A DNA stretch of 31,823 nucleotides, taken from a virus. A program made the translations under genes and the position numbers. Shown here piece after piece: positions 1-6,224 of this stretch. The notes beneath the pieces are model-generated. The model had not been told where the DNA came from and did no database searches. It saw only the letters and a list, made by a program, of their open reading frames with translations. Positions within the stretch are counted from its first letter, which is position 1. Every line of letters starts with the position of its first letter. The stretch covers positions 1 to 31,823 of the IMG/VR virus record IMGVR_UViG_3300031972_001909; one strand, 5' to 3'.

Positions 1-2
1 CG

Positions 3-122
3 CCTAGAGTTAGTAATCTATTTAAAAACCATTGGGAAGTTGAGGCGAAAGGAGTTCAACCAAATCAAGTTCATATCAACCCATTACGAGCCGCAGCAAT
101 CGTTTACCTTTTAATGGAGTAA
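3..122 (+). CDS. C-terminal end of an unidentified protein (5' truncated by window edge)
   Basis: An open frame runs from the window edge to a TAA at 120-122 and encodes 39 residues ending HINPLRAAAIVYLLME. The next gene starts 3 bases after the stop, which fits a coupled rightward operon. Its start lies outside the window and I do not recognise the family. It is the first visible member of the rightward cassette that ends at the terminator near 1562. Confidence 0.55.
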   Translation, partial: PRVSNLFKNHWEVEAKGVQPNQVHINPLRAAAIVYLLME

Positions 123-125
123 AGC

Positions 126-401
126 ATGAAAACATTTAACCGAATAGAGTTCGACGGTGAAACAATCACGGTCCACGGGGTTGGGACGCTAGGTTACAGC
201 GAGAGCTTTGATCTTGATAGTTTCGCTGTGGATAACATGGGTTGCCCCAGGTTGCGAGGTGAACGCTATGTACGAAGAAATATGAGTGAACAAACGACTA
301 GAGACATCCTTGACGTAGCGGCTAGAATCATTTACGCAAAGAACCGATTAGTACCTGCTGAACGATCGTTTAAGCAACTTATGGAGGTGTTAGCGGTATG
401 A
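126..401 (+). CDS. hypothetical phage protein, 91 aa
   Basis: A 91-residue soluble protein with no membrane segment and no domain I recognise. The N-terminal half is beta-strand-like (FDGETITVHGVGTLGY) and the C-terminal half is probably helical (TRDILDVAARIIYAKN). It ends in EVLAV, encoded by a 19-base sequence that recurs at the end of the gene at 669. The following gene starts inside this one with an ATGA overlap, so the two are translationally coupled. Function unknown. Confidence 0.7.
   Translation: MKTFNRIEFDGETITVHGVGTLGYSESFDLDSFAVDNMGCPRLRGERYVRRNMSEQTTRDILDVAARIIYAKNRLVPAERSFKQLMEVLAV
383..401 (+). repeat. 19-bp direct repeat, copy 1 (SD plus stop/start overlap)
   Basis: The 19 bases ggaggtgttagcggtatga are identical to 890-908. 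They hold the Shine-Dalgarno GGAGG, the last codons of the upstream gene (EVLAV) and the ATGA stop/start overlap of the downstream gene. The repeat is a ready-made translational coupling junction. Confidence 0.85.
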
Positions 402-586
402 TACAAAAACTTATCAACGATTTAATAAAACTTAGTGATCTAAAGGACGAAATCGAAAGAAAGCAGATGCTTATCAGAATGCTTCCACCTGATAGAAAAA
501 ATGATAAGCTATGTTACGAGGTTCTGCAGTTAAAATATAAATTTAACGAGGAAAAGCCGTGGTTTATTCGAAAAATGAAATATTAG
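398..586 (+). CDS. hypothetical phage protein, 62 aa
   Basis: A 62-residue, lysine-rich, mostly helical protein. It begins MIQKLINDLIKLSDLKDEI, a good amphipathic or coiled-coil helix, and ends with aromatic and basic residues (PWFIRKMKY). The start is set by the GGAGG in repeat copy 1 and the ATGA overlap with the preceding gene. No family recognised. Confidence 0.65.
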   Translation: MIQKLINDLIKLSDLKDEIERKQMLIRMLPPDRKNDKLCYEVLQLKYKFNEEKPWFIRKMKY

Positions 587-668
587 ATGCGCGGGGAGAT
601 AGATAAGCAACCTAACTTGTCGAGCAAGTATAGCAACACAAAAAAATTGAATACTGAGAGGAGACACT

Positions 669-908
669 ATGGAAATTAAGAAAGGTCAGCGAGTTAAGGC
701 TTATGACGATGACAAAAATGATTATGTCGTGGGGGACTATGTAGAGTGCTTATTAGAGGGGGACGAGGGTAACTTCCCTGAATATCCGCACTGGGTCAGC
801 GTCTGTACTGCACAAGGATCACCGTGGAAACATGTGGTGATTATCCCTGATCACATTGATAATGCTATTTCACTTTTAACTGACTCTACGGAGGTGTTAG
901 CGGTATGA
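669..908 (+). CDS. hypothetical acidic phage protein, 79 aa
   Basis: A 79-residue acidic protein with a strong SD (gagaggag) upstream. The beginning (GQRVKAYDDDKNDYVVGDYVECL) reads like an SH3-like or small beta-barrel fold, but this is only an impression. It ends in TEVLAV through the second copy of the 19-bp junction repeat, and the gene at 905 starts in the ATGA overlap. The 82-base gap before it holds only a poor 30-codon frame (587-679) without an SD. Confidence 0.65.
   Translation: MEIKKGQRVKAYDDDKNDYVVGDYVECLLEGDEGNFPEYPHWVSVCTAQGSPWKHVVIIPDHIDNAISLLTDSTEVLAV
890..908 (+). repeat. 19-bp direct repeat, copy 2 (SD plus stop/start overlap)
   Basis: Identical to 383-401: GGAGG Shine-Dalgarno, codons for EVLAV and the ATGA overlap. 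The two upstream proteins are otherwise unrelated over most of their length, so the junction rather than the gene appears to have been copied. Confidence 0.85.
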
Positions 909-1048
909 ATATATTAAAGTTAGGGTGGTATTGGTTACCAGTGAACGCGGATAGCATTCCCGTTAAGCAATCTTACTGGGAAGGTAGATTCTTTCTTGTG
1001 TTTGGCTTTCCTGTTTACCTAGATGAAGTTAGGGAGAAAAGACGATGA
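905..1048 (+). CDS. small hypothetical protein, 47 aa
   Basis: A 47-codon frame starting in the ATGA overlap with the gene at 669 and led by the GGAGG of repeat copy 2. The protein is rich in aromatic residues (LKLGWYWLPV, EGRFFLVFGFPVYLDE) and has a basic tail (REKRR). It overlaps the next small gene by 4 bases (ATGA). Function unknown. Coupling on both sides and a good SD argue that it is real despite its size. Confidence 0.5.
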   Translation: MNILKLGWYWLPVNADSIPVKQSYWEGRFFLVFGFPVYLDEVREKRR

Positions 1049-1164
1049 TTAACCTAGACATAAACACTAGAGCGGGCGTGGTGAACTGGCGTAGATTAAT
1101 AGTCTTAGGGTGTGTCGCATTCTGGGCTATTAGTATTTTCCTATTGAGTAAGCTTATCGCATAG
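1045..1164 (+). CDS. single-pass small membrane protein, 39 aa
   Basis: A 39-residue frame whose ATG overlaps the previous stop (ATGA). After a short polar N-terminus (MINLDINTRAGVVNWRR) it has one hydrophobic segment at about residues 19-38 (LIVLGCVAFWAISIFLLSKL), consistent with one transmembrane helix. The arginines before the segment predict a cytoplasmic N-terminus. Function unknown. Confidence 0.5.
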   Translation: MINLDINTRAGVVNWRRLIVLGCVAFWAISIFLLSKLIA

Positions 1165-1198
1165 AAATTTACAATTGGTAGGTTTGTTCGTTGGGAGA

Positions 1199-1229
1199 TA
1201 ATATAACTACATCAACTAACGAACTGGAG
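1199..1229 (+). promoter_or_regulatory. shared promoter/leader motif, copy 1
   Basis: TAATATAACTACATCAACTAA followed by CGAACtGGAG nearly matches 14270-14301. TAATAT could be a -10 box, with TTGGTA 18 bases upstream as a weak -35. The motif ends in the SD, 8 bases before the ATG at 1238, the same spacing as in the other copy. This suggests a common promoter and 5' leader for two unrelated genes. Confidence 0.5.
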
Positions 1230-1237
1230 AAATGAAT

Positions 1238-1555
1238 ATGACTACTAAAGCTTATCACTACTCTTACGAATCTTTCGATAATTTTGATTTATCTAAGTGC
1301 GATGGATTTTGGTTTACTGACATTTCACCAGAGTGCGAAGATATGCTAATTGAGATTGGTGCAGCTGGGATGAATTATGTGGCAATCTGCGAACTTGATA
1401 TAGAAGAGACTTTAGTTGGCGGTGAAAACTACGATGTTGAAGATCAGCTGCTAGGGACTGAATTTGATGCTCTTGAAAACATATATGATGGATTTACAGA
1501 CTACGCTCTCATAGATAACTCTAAAATAAAAGTGCTAGAATGGATCAAGCTTTAA
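1238..1555 (+). CDS. possible mini ADP-ribosyltransferase-like protein, 105 aa
   Basis: A 105-residue acidic protein. I chose the ATG at 1238 over the in-frame one at 1232 because GGAG then sits 8 bases upstream, matching the twin leader at 14270. The N-terminus (AYHYSYESFDNFD, then GFWFTD at 23-28) resembles the opening strands of phage polyvalent ADP-ribosyltransferase domains (YHG...FdxFd...G.yFTdd). NYVAICELDIEETL at 46-59 and the final FTDYALIDNSKIKVLEWI resemble the later core strands of that fold. H7 and the FTD motif would be active-site region residues. This is fold-level pattern recognition only; a catalytic glutamate is not assigned. Confidence 0.5.
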   Translation: MTTKAYHYSYESFDNFDLSKCDGFWFTDISPECEDMLIEIGAAGMNYVAICELDIEETLVGGENYDVEDQLLGTEFDALENIYDGFTDYALIDNSKIKVLEWIKL

Positions 1556-1561
1556 AAACAC

Positions 1562-1586
1562 AGCCCCGATTAAGGGGCTTTTTATT
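1562..1586 (+). terminator. intrinsic terminator, probably bidirectional
   Basis: AGCCCC, loop GATTAA, GGGGCT, then TTTTTATT. It lies between the convergent stops at 1555 and 1589. Read leftward, the same hairpin is followed by TGTGTTTTT, so it could also end the terminase transcript. Confidence 0.85.
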
Positions 1587-1588
1587 AC

Positions 1589-3142
1589 CTAGAAGCCTGA
1601 GAAGTTGACGTTGGTTACTGGCTCAAATCTTATATCACTACAGCGATAACGGAACGCATCGTAATCGTGATCTTCTTGGTCTGTGTCGATGTCATCTGGG
1701 TTTTTGCTATCACGCGCCAATATTGGGAAACGAGATATAAACCCTCGGCAATTCTCAAACACATAAACGGCAGGGCGTTCTGGAACGCCTTTCTCGGACA
1801 TAGCACCTTCAACCGCAGACTCTAAAAGTTCACAAATAATGGAAGCTCCGTTAATCCTTGATCCTGCTCGTTTGTCGGCCGCTTTCCAGTGTACCCCTTG
1901 AACGGCCATCTTATCCGCAATACTAATTTGATCGTCGTTAGGCGTGTAGATAGCGCTATCCGCTACCCCCGCTTTAACTGGCGAGTTCACGATGTTAGGC
2001 GTTATATTCATCTGACCATTAACGCTACCCTCGATTAACGTGCCGTCGTACAAGCATTGATCTATTCTCTTAACCATCTTAGCTACGTTAGTGGATGACA
2101 TTTGCAAGCCTTTGTTCGACTCGTTAGGTTGGCAACCATACCACTCACCAATGAGGAAAAGAGTTCCTTTAGGGTAATGCTTAAGTTTACCGTTAATCTC
2201 GACTGGCGTACCGTCTGACTCAGCAAACCATAAGTTACTGAACGGCTTTGACTCGCCCCAGTCGTGCGCTCTGTCAACAGTCCAATCTTTAGGGATATTA
2301 AACGGCTTAACAACGTGTATGGATTCGTCCCACAGATAATCGAAACGACCGCCTGTTGTTACTGACCAGTCGCCATCTACCCATGCTTTGCGCTTGTTAG
2401 GATCTTTAATCGCCATAAGGAAAGCGATATAAGTCTTATCAAGGTACTTGTTTTCTTTCCATGATCCGTGGATAGCCACACGGCTAATCTCTACTCGTTC
2501 TGGCTCGTTACCATCTTCAAGGTCGATTTCCATGTAATCTCTTTGGATTCGACCGCGAGGGACTGGATCAATGAAACGCTTTTTAACCCAATTATGGCCT
2601 ACGCCAAACGGGTTAGTAGTGGAGAAACATTCTAAAGGGATATTAGGCAACAATTGTCCATTTGGTAGCGGGTAATCTTCTGGCCTGAATGATGAACGCA
2701 TACAAGAAAACATAGCGAGATAAAATTCATCGTCTGCTCGCTTGGTTAGTTCGTTATGACCTATAAACGGGTACTCGTTACCGTGGTAGTTCCAATAGCC
2801 ATCTGCTTTGCGCTCATAGCGAAAATGCAACTCCTCGCCTGTAGGCCATACCCATTTTAGATCGGACGGAGATGACAGAAATTTAGCGCCATCTTGGAAC
2901 TTACCAAACAGACGCTTAGATTGTGCGATAATGTCGCCAAGGTTTTTATACTCGATATCGAATATAACGCCACGCCAGAATGAGCCATATCCTAGACCAA
3001 CGAGCCTACGAAACCTCATAAGCTGTGTCGCTGTCTTAGATGATCCGCGAGTACCTTCAAACAGAACTTCATTTGCGGGACAAGAGAGCGCCAATGATTG
3101 CGCCCCTTTTTGCGGCTGTAAAACCACGTTGTAATTAGTCAC
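1589..3142 (-). CDS. terL: terminase large subunit
   Basis: The 517-residue DNA-packaging motor has an N-terminal ATPase and a C-terminal RNase H-like nuclease. I place the start at the GTG (3142-3140), which overlaps the stop of the small subunit. An upstream ATG in the same frame (3277) only adds a shadow of the small-subunit gene. The Walker A-like loop is FEGTRGSSKTA (28-38). The nuclease acidic residues fit D294 (RAHDWGES), E333 (IGEWYG), D395 (GVADSAIY) and D494 (HDYDAFRYR), as in Terminase_6 C-domains. It acts with TerS and the portal; no portal gene follows here because the next genes (below 1556) run the other way. Confidence 0.93.
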   Translation of the reverse strand: MTNYNVVLQPQKGAQSLALSCPANEVLFEGTRGSSKTATQLMRFRRLVGLGYGSFWRGVIFDIEYKNLGDIIAQSKRLFGKFQDGAKFLSSPSDLKWVWPTGEELHFRYERKADGYWNYHGNEYPFIGHNELTKRADDEFYLAMFSCMRSSFRPEDYPLPNGQLLPNIPLECFSTTNPFGVGHNWVKKRFIDPVPRGRIQRDYMEIDLEDGNEPERVEISRVAIHGSWKENKYLDKTYIAFLMAIKDPNKRKAWVDGDWSVTTGGRFDYLWDESIHVVKPFNIPKDWTVDRAHDWGESKPFSNLWFAESDGTPVEINGKLKHYPKGTLFLIGEWYGCQPNESNKGLQMSSTNVAKMVKRIDQCLYDGTLIEGSVNGQMNITPNIVNSPVKAGVADSAIYTPNDDQISIADKMAVQGVHWKAADKRAGSRINGASIICELLESAVEGAMSEKGVPERPAVYVFENCRGFISRFPILARDSKNPDDIDTDQEDHDYDAFRYRCSDIRFEPVTNVNFSGF

Positions 3143-3605
3143 GATGCAAAAGCCCGTCTTGGTTAGCTTGCGCCATCTTCTCCCATTCCTCAGCATTGTC
3201 TGCTTGAGGTACAGGCATGATGTTGTGAACTGTATTGACTGTAAGCGCCTCTTTCTCAAACGCCTTGACATCAACATGCTTACCGCACATTTCTAAAAAC
3301 TTACTTGCTGCGGTTGCGTTAACCATCTTGGGGTTTCCTTCGCTATCGAAAACTTCTTGAGCGTTAAACTCGTAAGACTTTTTCGACTGCTCAAGCACCC
3401 AATTTGCGGATATTTTGGTCTCTTGGCATCTTTCTTGCTTAAGCTCTGCTATTTTTGCTGAAACCTTCGGATTTGCCAACAATCCCGAACCTTGCTGATT
3501 CGCGCTTTTAGGGCTATATCCTGCCCTGATTGCCGCTTGAGTTGCGTTTAAGTCAATAATGAACTCACGGCAAAACTGCAACTGTTTGTCGTTTAAATCG
3601 CTCAT
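3135..3605 (-). CDS. terS: terminase small subunit (Terminase_2-like)
   Basis: A 156-residue protein. The start at 3605 (MSDLNDKQLQF) has GAGGAG about 9 bases upstream; a longer frame reaching 3647 lacks this. NDKQLQFCREFIIDLNATQAA followed by IRAGYSPKSAN and SGLLANPKV matches the N-terminal DNA-binding helices typical of the Terminase_2 family. The middle is probably the oligomerisation helices and the C-terminus may contact TerL. The stop overlaps the terL GTG. It recognises phage DNA for packaging. Confidence 0.9.
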   Translation of the reverse strand: MSDLNDKQLQFCREFIIDLNATQAAIRAGYSPKSANQQGSGLLANPKVSAKIAELKQERCQETKISANWVLEQSKKSYEFNAQEVFDSEGNPKMVNATAASKFLEMCGKHVDVKAFEKEALTVNTVHNIMPVPQADNAEEWEKMAQANQDGLLHRD

Positions 3606-3610
3606 TATAA

Positions 3611-3805
3611 CTACTCCTCTCGTCCGCTCTTCATCGCTAACTCGCATATATGCGCTGAGGCAAAACGGCGTAAATACAGATTCACAGCGCCCATAAAGAT
3701 ATCAAGCTCTTTGCAAATATCTTCTTTTGTTTTGCCTGCTAAGAGTAGCGATTCAATACGAGGCGCCAATTCTGCAACCTCGTGAATTCGTAAACGTTTA
3801 GCCAT
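3611..3805 (-). CDS. small putative helix-turn-helix protein, 64 aa
   Basis: A 64-residue helical protein. RIHEVAELAPRIESLLLAGKTKEDICKELDI followed by MGAVNLYLRRF reads as a helix-turn-helix (GKTKEDICKELDIFMGAVN). GGAG precedes the ATG. It lies directly upstream of terS, whose SD overlaps this gene's last codons. It may be an accessory DNA-binding subunit for packaging or a local regulator; both are inference. Confidence 0.65.
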   Translation of the reverse strand: MAKRLRIHEVAELAPRIESLLLAGKTKEDICKELDIFMGAVNLYLRRFASAHICELAMKSGREE

Positions 3806-3820
3806 CCAACCAAACTCCTA

Positions 3821-4003
3821 TTATGCGTATTGCCAACGGTAGCGCCCTTTGATTTCAGCGCCCTTCTCAGTCAAGTATATCATAGGCTCTGAATGAGATA
3901 CATATCTCTCCGGTCGCTTGACTCGAAACTCACCTTCTGGTGTGTCGATGATAAGCCAAACGCCTACGACAGGATAGAATAATTCGCTGTTCCAGTGTGT
4001 CAT
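3821..4003 (-). CDS. hypothetical phage protein, 60 aa
   Basis: I start this at the ATG at 4003, which overlaps the upstream stop as ATGA; the frame can also open at a GTG at 4012. The protein is beta-rich (VVGVWLIIDTPEGEFRVKRPERY, then IYLTEKGAEIKGRYRWQYA) with no membrane segment. Its position suggests co-expression with terminase. Function unknown. Confidence 0.65.
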   Translation of the reverse strand: MTHWNSELFYPVVGVWLIIDTPEGEFRVKRPERYVSHSEPMIYLTEKGAEIKGRYRWQYA

Positions 4004-4536
4004 ACTACACACTCCAAAAGTCTAATTTGCTGTTCACGTTCTCTGGCAATGTCGGCTTCTGTCTGTATAGCTTGCGATTCGTAGAACTCAGGGTCAACCG
4101 CGATTAGCTTATCAATCAACTCCTCATCAAAGTCTACATCACCAACCGTCATAAAGATTGCTACGTTCTTGCGTCGCTTCTTGTTCATCTTATCCATATC
4201 ATCAATAGCTGTGTAATACGCAGTATTCGCTACGTCTTCATATGTGCCGACGCACTCTAAAACTTTCGTATCGTGCTTGAACTGATTATGGATCTCATCC
4301 CTATCAAGTATTACCGTACAAACCGTCCAAGTGAACTCGAACTCTCGGTAATGCTTAGCGGCTTTATGGTGGATTGCGAACAGGTCTTTAGGGCTATCTA
4401 ATCGAACCGCTCTAAACTGTGCGCTTGATGCTGTGAACCAAAACACGCAACCCGCCATTAACGCCTCGACCTGCTTAGGTAAGTTGTACGCCTCCGATAG
4501 GGCTTTAGACTTAGCGATTAACTTGTTTTTTCTCAT
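4000..4536 (-). CDS. hypothetical phage protein, 178 aa
   Basis: A 178-residue protein of mixed secondary structure. It has a basic N-terminus (MRKNKLIAKSKALSEAY), a hydrophobic-aromatic stretch around residues 27-40 (AGCVFWFTASSAQF), an acidic lysine-containing middle, and a helical C-terminus rich in E, Q and R (TEADIAREREQQIRLLE). No motif I can assign. Coupled to the next gene by ATGA. Confidence 0.7.
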   Translation of the reverse strand: MRKNKLIAKSKALSEAYNLPKQVEALMAGCVFWFTASSAQFRAVRLDSPKDLFAIHHKAAKHYREFEFTWTVCTVILDRDEIHNQFKHDTKVLECVGTYEDVANTAYYTAIDDMDKMNKKRRKNVAIFMTVGDVDFDEELIDKLIAVDPEFYESQAIQTEADIAREREQQIRLLECVV

Positions 4537-4551
4537 TTCCTACCCCCCTTA

Positions 4552-4758
4552 TTAAAAATTCTCAGATACAAAGAAAGAGACGACCGCAAAAAGCAACATC
4601 CAGCTATGCGCCAAGATTAATAGCATTATCGCTTTATCAAGGCGCTTATACGATTGTCTACCTAATCTGCTATCACATGTGACCATCACTGTTATAGCCA
4701 CTAAGGCTCCGACCAAACACGCCCCCGAAACCATAAAAAACAACTGCGTCATATTCAT
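4552..4758 (-). CDS. small membrane protein with two TM segments, 68 aa
   Basis: Starts at ATG 4758 (AGGAG 8 bases upstream) and overlaps the preceding gene by ATGA. Two hydrophobic segments, about residues 5-27 (QLFFMVSGACLVGALVAITV) and 44-64 (AIMLLILAHSWMLLFAVVSF), are separated by a basic loop (CDSRLGRQSYKRLDK). The size and topology would suit a holin or another small phage membrane protein. Third of three consecutive membrane genes. Confidence 0.6.
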   Translation of the reverse strand: MNMTQLFFMVSGACLVGALVAITVMVTCDSRLGRQSYKRLDKAIMLLILAHSWMLLFAVVSFFVSENF

Positions 4759-4943
4759 TTCCCAAGCTCCTGAATAAGCCATGTGCCTACGGCCAATAGC
4801 AAAAATAGTAATGTTAATAGTAAAGACACAATCCCTGCTTTTTCAATCGCCTTGTATTCTAATATAAGTGATAACGATAACACCCCTAACCCAATTACCA
4901 CAAATAGCATGGATGCTAGGAAAAACACCAATACAATATCCAT
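4755..4943 (-). CDS. small membrane protein with two TM segments, 62 aa
   Basis: A 62-residue protein with two hydrophobic segments, about 2-27 and 38-58, linked by LEYKAIEKAG. It starts in a TAATG junction with the gene upstream and ends in an ATGA junction with the gene downstream. Possibly a holin or antiholin-like component by size and context; there is no sequence motif that decides. Confidence 0.6.
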   Translation of the reverse strand: MDIVLVFFLASMLFVVIGLGVLSLSLILEYKAIEKAGIVSLLLTLLFLLLAVGTWLIQELGK

Positions 4944-5083
4944 TATTCACCTCTCCAAGGTTGCGCTAAAAGTAACGCCAATAAGCACAAAACGCAAAAG
5001 CCGCCAAAGATCACACTAATCACGACAATACCCTTTGCCTCGTCGCTTGTTAGGCTCAACGCCTCGATAATATAGTCAATCAT
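4943..5083 (-). CDS. small single-pass membrane protein, 46 aa
   Basis: A 46-codon frame from ATG 5083 (CAGGGGATTTG upstream as SD) to a TAA overlapping the next ATG (TAATG). It has an acidic N-terminus (IEALSLTSDEAKG) and one hydrophobic segment at about 19-40 (IVVISVIFGGFCVLCLLALLLA), then QPWRGE. First of the three-gene membrane cluster and preceded by the alternative hairpins at 5105-5179. Function unknown. Confidence 0.5.
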   Translation of the reverse strand: MIDYIIEALSLTSDEAKGIVVISVIFGGFCVLCLLALLLAQPWRGE

Positions 5084-5104
5084 GTTCAAATCCCCTGTTT
5101 AAAT

Positions 5105-5179
5105 CGCCTCTGACTATCGAATTAGAGGCGTTTAGTTAAAAGTAGTACCTGCAGTAGGGTTATAGCGAAAAACGCCTCT
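5105..5179 (-). promoter_or_regulatory. mutually exclusive hairpins between lipoprotein and membrane-protein genes
   Basis: Read leftward, AGAGGCGTTT (5179-5170) can pair over 10 bp with AAACGCCTCT (5133-5124). The same central arm can instead pair over 7 bp with AGAGGCG (5111-5105). The first arm includes the lipoprotein stop codon and the last arm is about 21 bases before the next ATG. This resembles an attenuator or translation-coupled switch, though no U-tract follows. Confidence 0.4.
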
Positions 5180-5378
5180 AGCCCCATCTCTTCCACGTGT
5201 TCAACTCGTTACACTCAACTACTCGGACATCAATCGGCGAATATTCCTTAACGCCGTAATGTTGTGAGCACGCGTAATCCTGTAAACGTTTTATGCTGTA
5301 ATCTCGATTATTCCCTTCTAAGCCTATTGTCTTACACCCTGCTAAGGAAATTACTACTAATGCTAATAAATATTTCAT
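5178..5378 (-). CDS. small lipoprotein, 66 aa
   Basis: A signal peptide of lipoprotein type: MKYLLALVVISLAGC with lipobox LAGC and lipidated cysteine at residue 15. The mature part is about 50 residues (KTIGLEGNNRDYSIKRLQ, CSQHYGVKEYSP) with two further cysteines. It overlaps the gene upstream by ATGA and sits next to three membrane proteins. A spanin-like outer-membrane role or a superinfection-exclusion lipoprotein are both possible. Confidence 0.65.
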   Translation of the reverse strand: MKYLLALVVISLAGCKTIGLEGNNRDYSIKRLQDYACSQHYGVKEYSPIDVRVVECNELNTWKRWG

Positions 5379-5581
5379 GCTACCAATTCCCCATCAAATG
5401 CCAATACGTCTAAGTACTCTTGCTCAACCCATTCATCTGCAAGGTCATAATCAGGCGTTACCGTGAACTCGATTTCCATAGGGTTGCCATCTTCTCTAAC
5501 CCTCGTAGTGTCGTTCAGGTAATGCGTAACCGTGATTTCAACCTCGCCAAATGTTGGGTGATCCGTTTTGAATGTTTTCAT
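5375..5581 (-). CDS. hypothetical acidic phage protein, 68 aa
   Basis: A 68-residue acidic, beta-rich protein (HPTFGEVEITVTHYLND, MEIEFTVTPDYDLADEW). Its SD (GAGG) is formed by the last codons of the gene upstream, a tight coupling. No recognised family; no membrane segment. Confidence 0.6.
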   Translation of the reverse strand: MKTFKTDHPTFGEVEITVTHYLNDTTRVREDGNPMEIEFTVTPDYDLADEWVEQEYLDVLAFDGELVA

Positions 5582-5582
5582 A

Positions 5583-5786
5583 CTAAACCTCTATTAGGGA
5601 TTCTGTAGCGTCGTAAAAAGCAGGCCTGAAAATATCCATCGACCGCCCACTGTCTTCTTCCCAACCCACATCATAGAAATTCGGTTTCAATTCAAATCCA
5701 GTGATGGTTCCGTCGATGTCTCTAGCAACGAAATTTACCCAGTTTTTGACTTCGTACTTTTTACCTTCGAACACTATTGTTTTCAT
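5583..5786 (-). CDS. hypothetical phage protein, 67 aa
   Basis: I start this at ATG 5786 (MKTIVFEGKKYEVKNWVNF) because TAGGAG lies 8-9 bases upstream; the longer frame to 5897 begins in AT-rich sequence without an SD. The protein is a probable small beta-sheet fold with DIDGTITGFELKPNFY. First gene of the leftward block after the 5787-6224 spacer. Function unknown. Confidence 0.6.
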   Translation of the reverse strand: MKTIVFEGKKYEVKNWVNFVARDIDGTITGFELKPNFYDVGWEEDSGRSMDIFRPAFYDATESLIEV

Positions 5787-6186
5787 TTCTCTAACTCCTA
5801 CCTCGTTATTCGATAAAGCCAGTATGCTACGACTCGCGCCAATGTTCCAATTGGTTGTTTCTATCGAATTGAGTGTTTTGATTAAAATATTCAACAATAA
5901 CGATTAATAAAAAAAGAAATAACAATATAACCCTTTAAACATAAGGGTTTAACTAATTACTTATTATATTATTACTATATATATACTATATTCTATATCT
6001 CTCTCTTATTTCTCTCTTAGGAGATATGCTTATTAGTGATATGTCTTTTAGTGATATTAGGGGTATTAGTATATTTATTTCTTGAAACTCAATAATAAAA
6101 TAAGGAATTCGCAAACCCTCACCACCACTGGGCTATAACGTTATTACCTCAAATATTTTAAAAAAATAACAATAATAAAAGGCATA
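5787..6186. other. AT-rich gene-free spacer with iteron-like repeats and a hairpin
   Basis: No credible gene on either strand. It contains a 7-bp hairpin (AACCCTT 5929-5935 with AAGGGTT 5943-5949), a TA-rich tract (5960-6000), a doubled TCTCTCTTA (5998-6020 area), and TTAGTGATAT at 6033-6042 and again at 6048-6057 with a shorter TTAGTATAT at 6066-6074. A leftward promoter for the block below could be TTGGAA-18-CATACT around 5820-5850. An origin or regulatory region is possible but unproven. Confidence 0.4.
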
Positions 6187-6190
6187 AAAA

Positions 6191-6208
6191 AAGCCCCTAA
6201 AGGGGCTT
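6191..6208 (-). terminator. intrinsic terminator after Prim-Pol/helicase gene
   Basis: AAGCCCC, loop of four, GGGGCTT. Read leftward it is followed by TTTTTATG, directly after the stop at 6225. Same stem as at 1562, 24812 and, reversed, at 11238 and 30821. Confidence 0.85.
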
Positions 6209-6224
6209 ATGGTATTCCTGACAG

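Noticed and set aside
587-679. 30-codon frame starting right after the stop at 586
   Set aside because: No SD and low-complexity polar product; overlaps the SD and start of the next gene.
3142-3277. N-terminal extension of TerL up to an ATG at 3277
   Set aside because: These codons lie wholly within terS in another frame and give a basic, unconserved-looking stretch; the GTG at the TerS stop is a better start.
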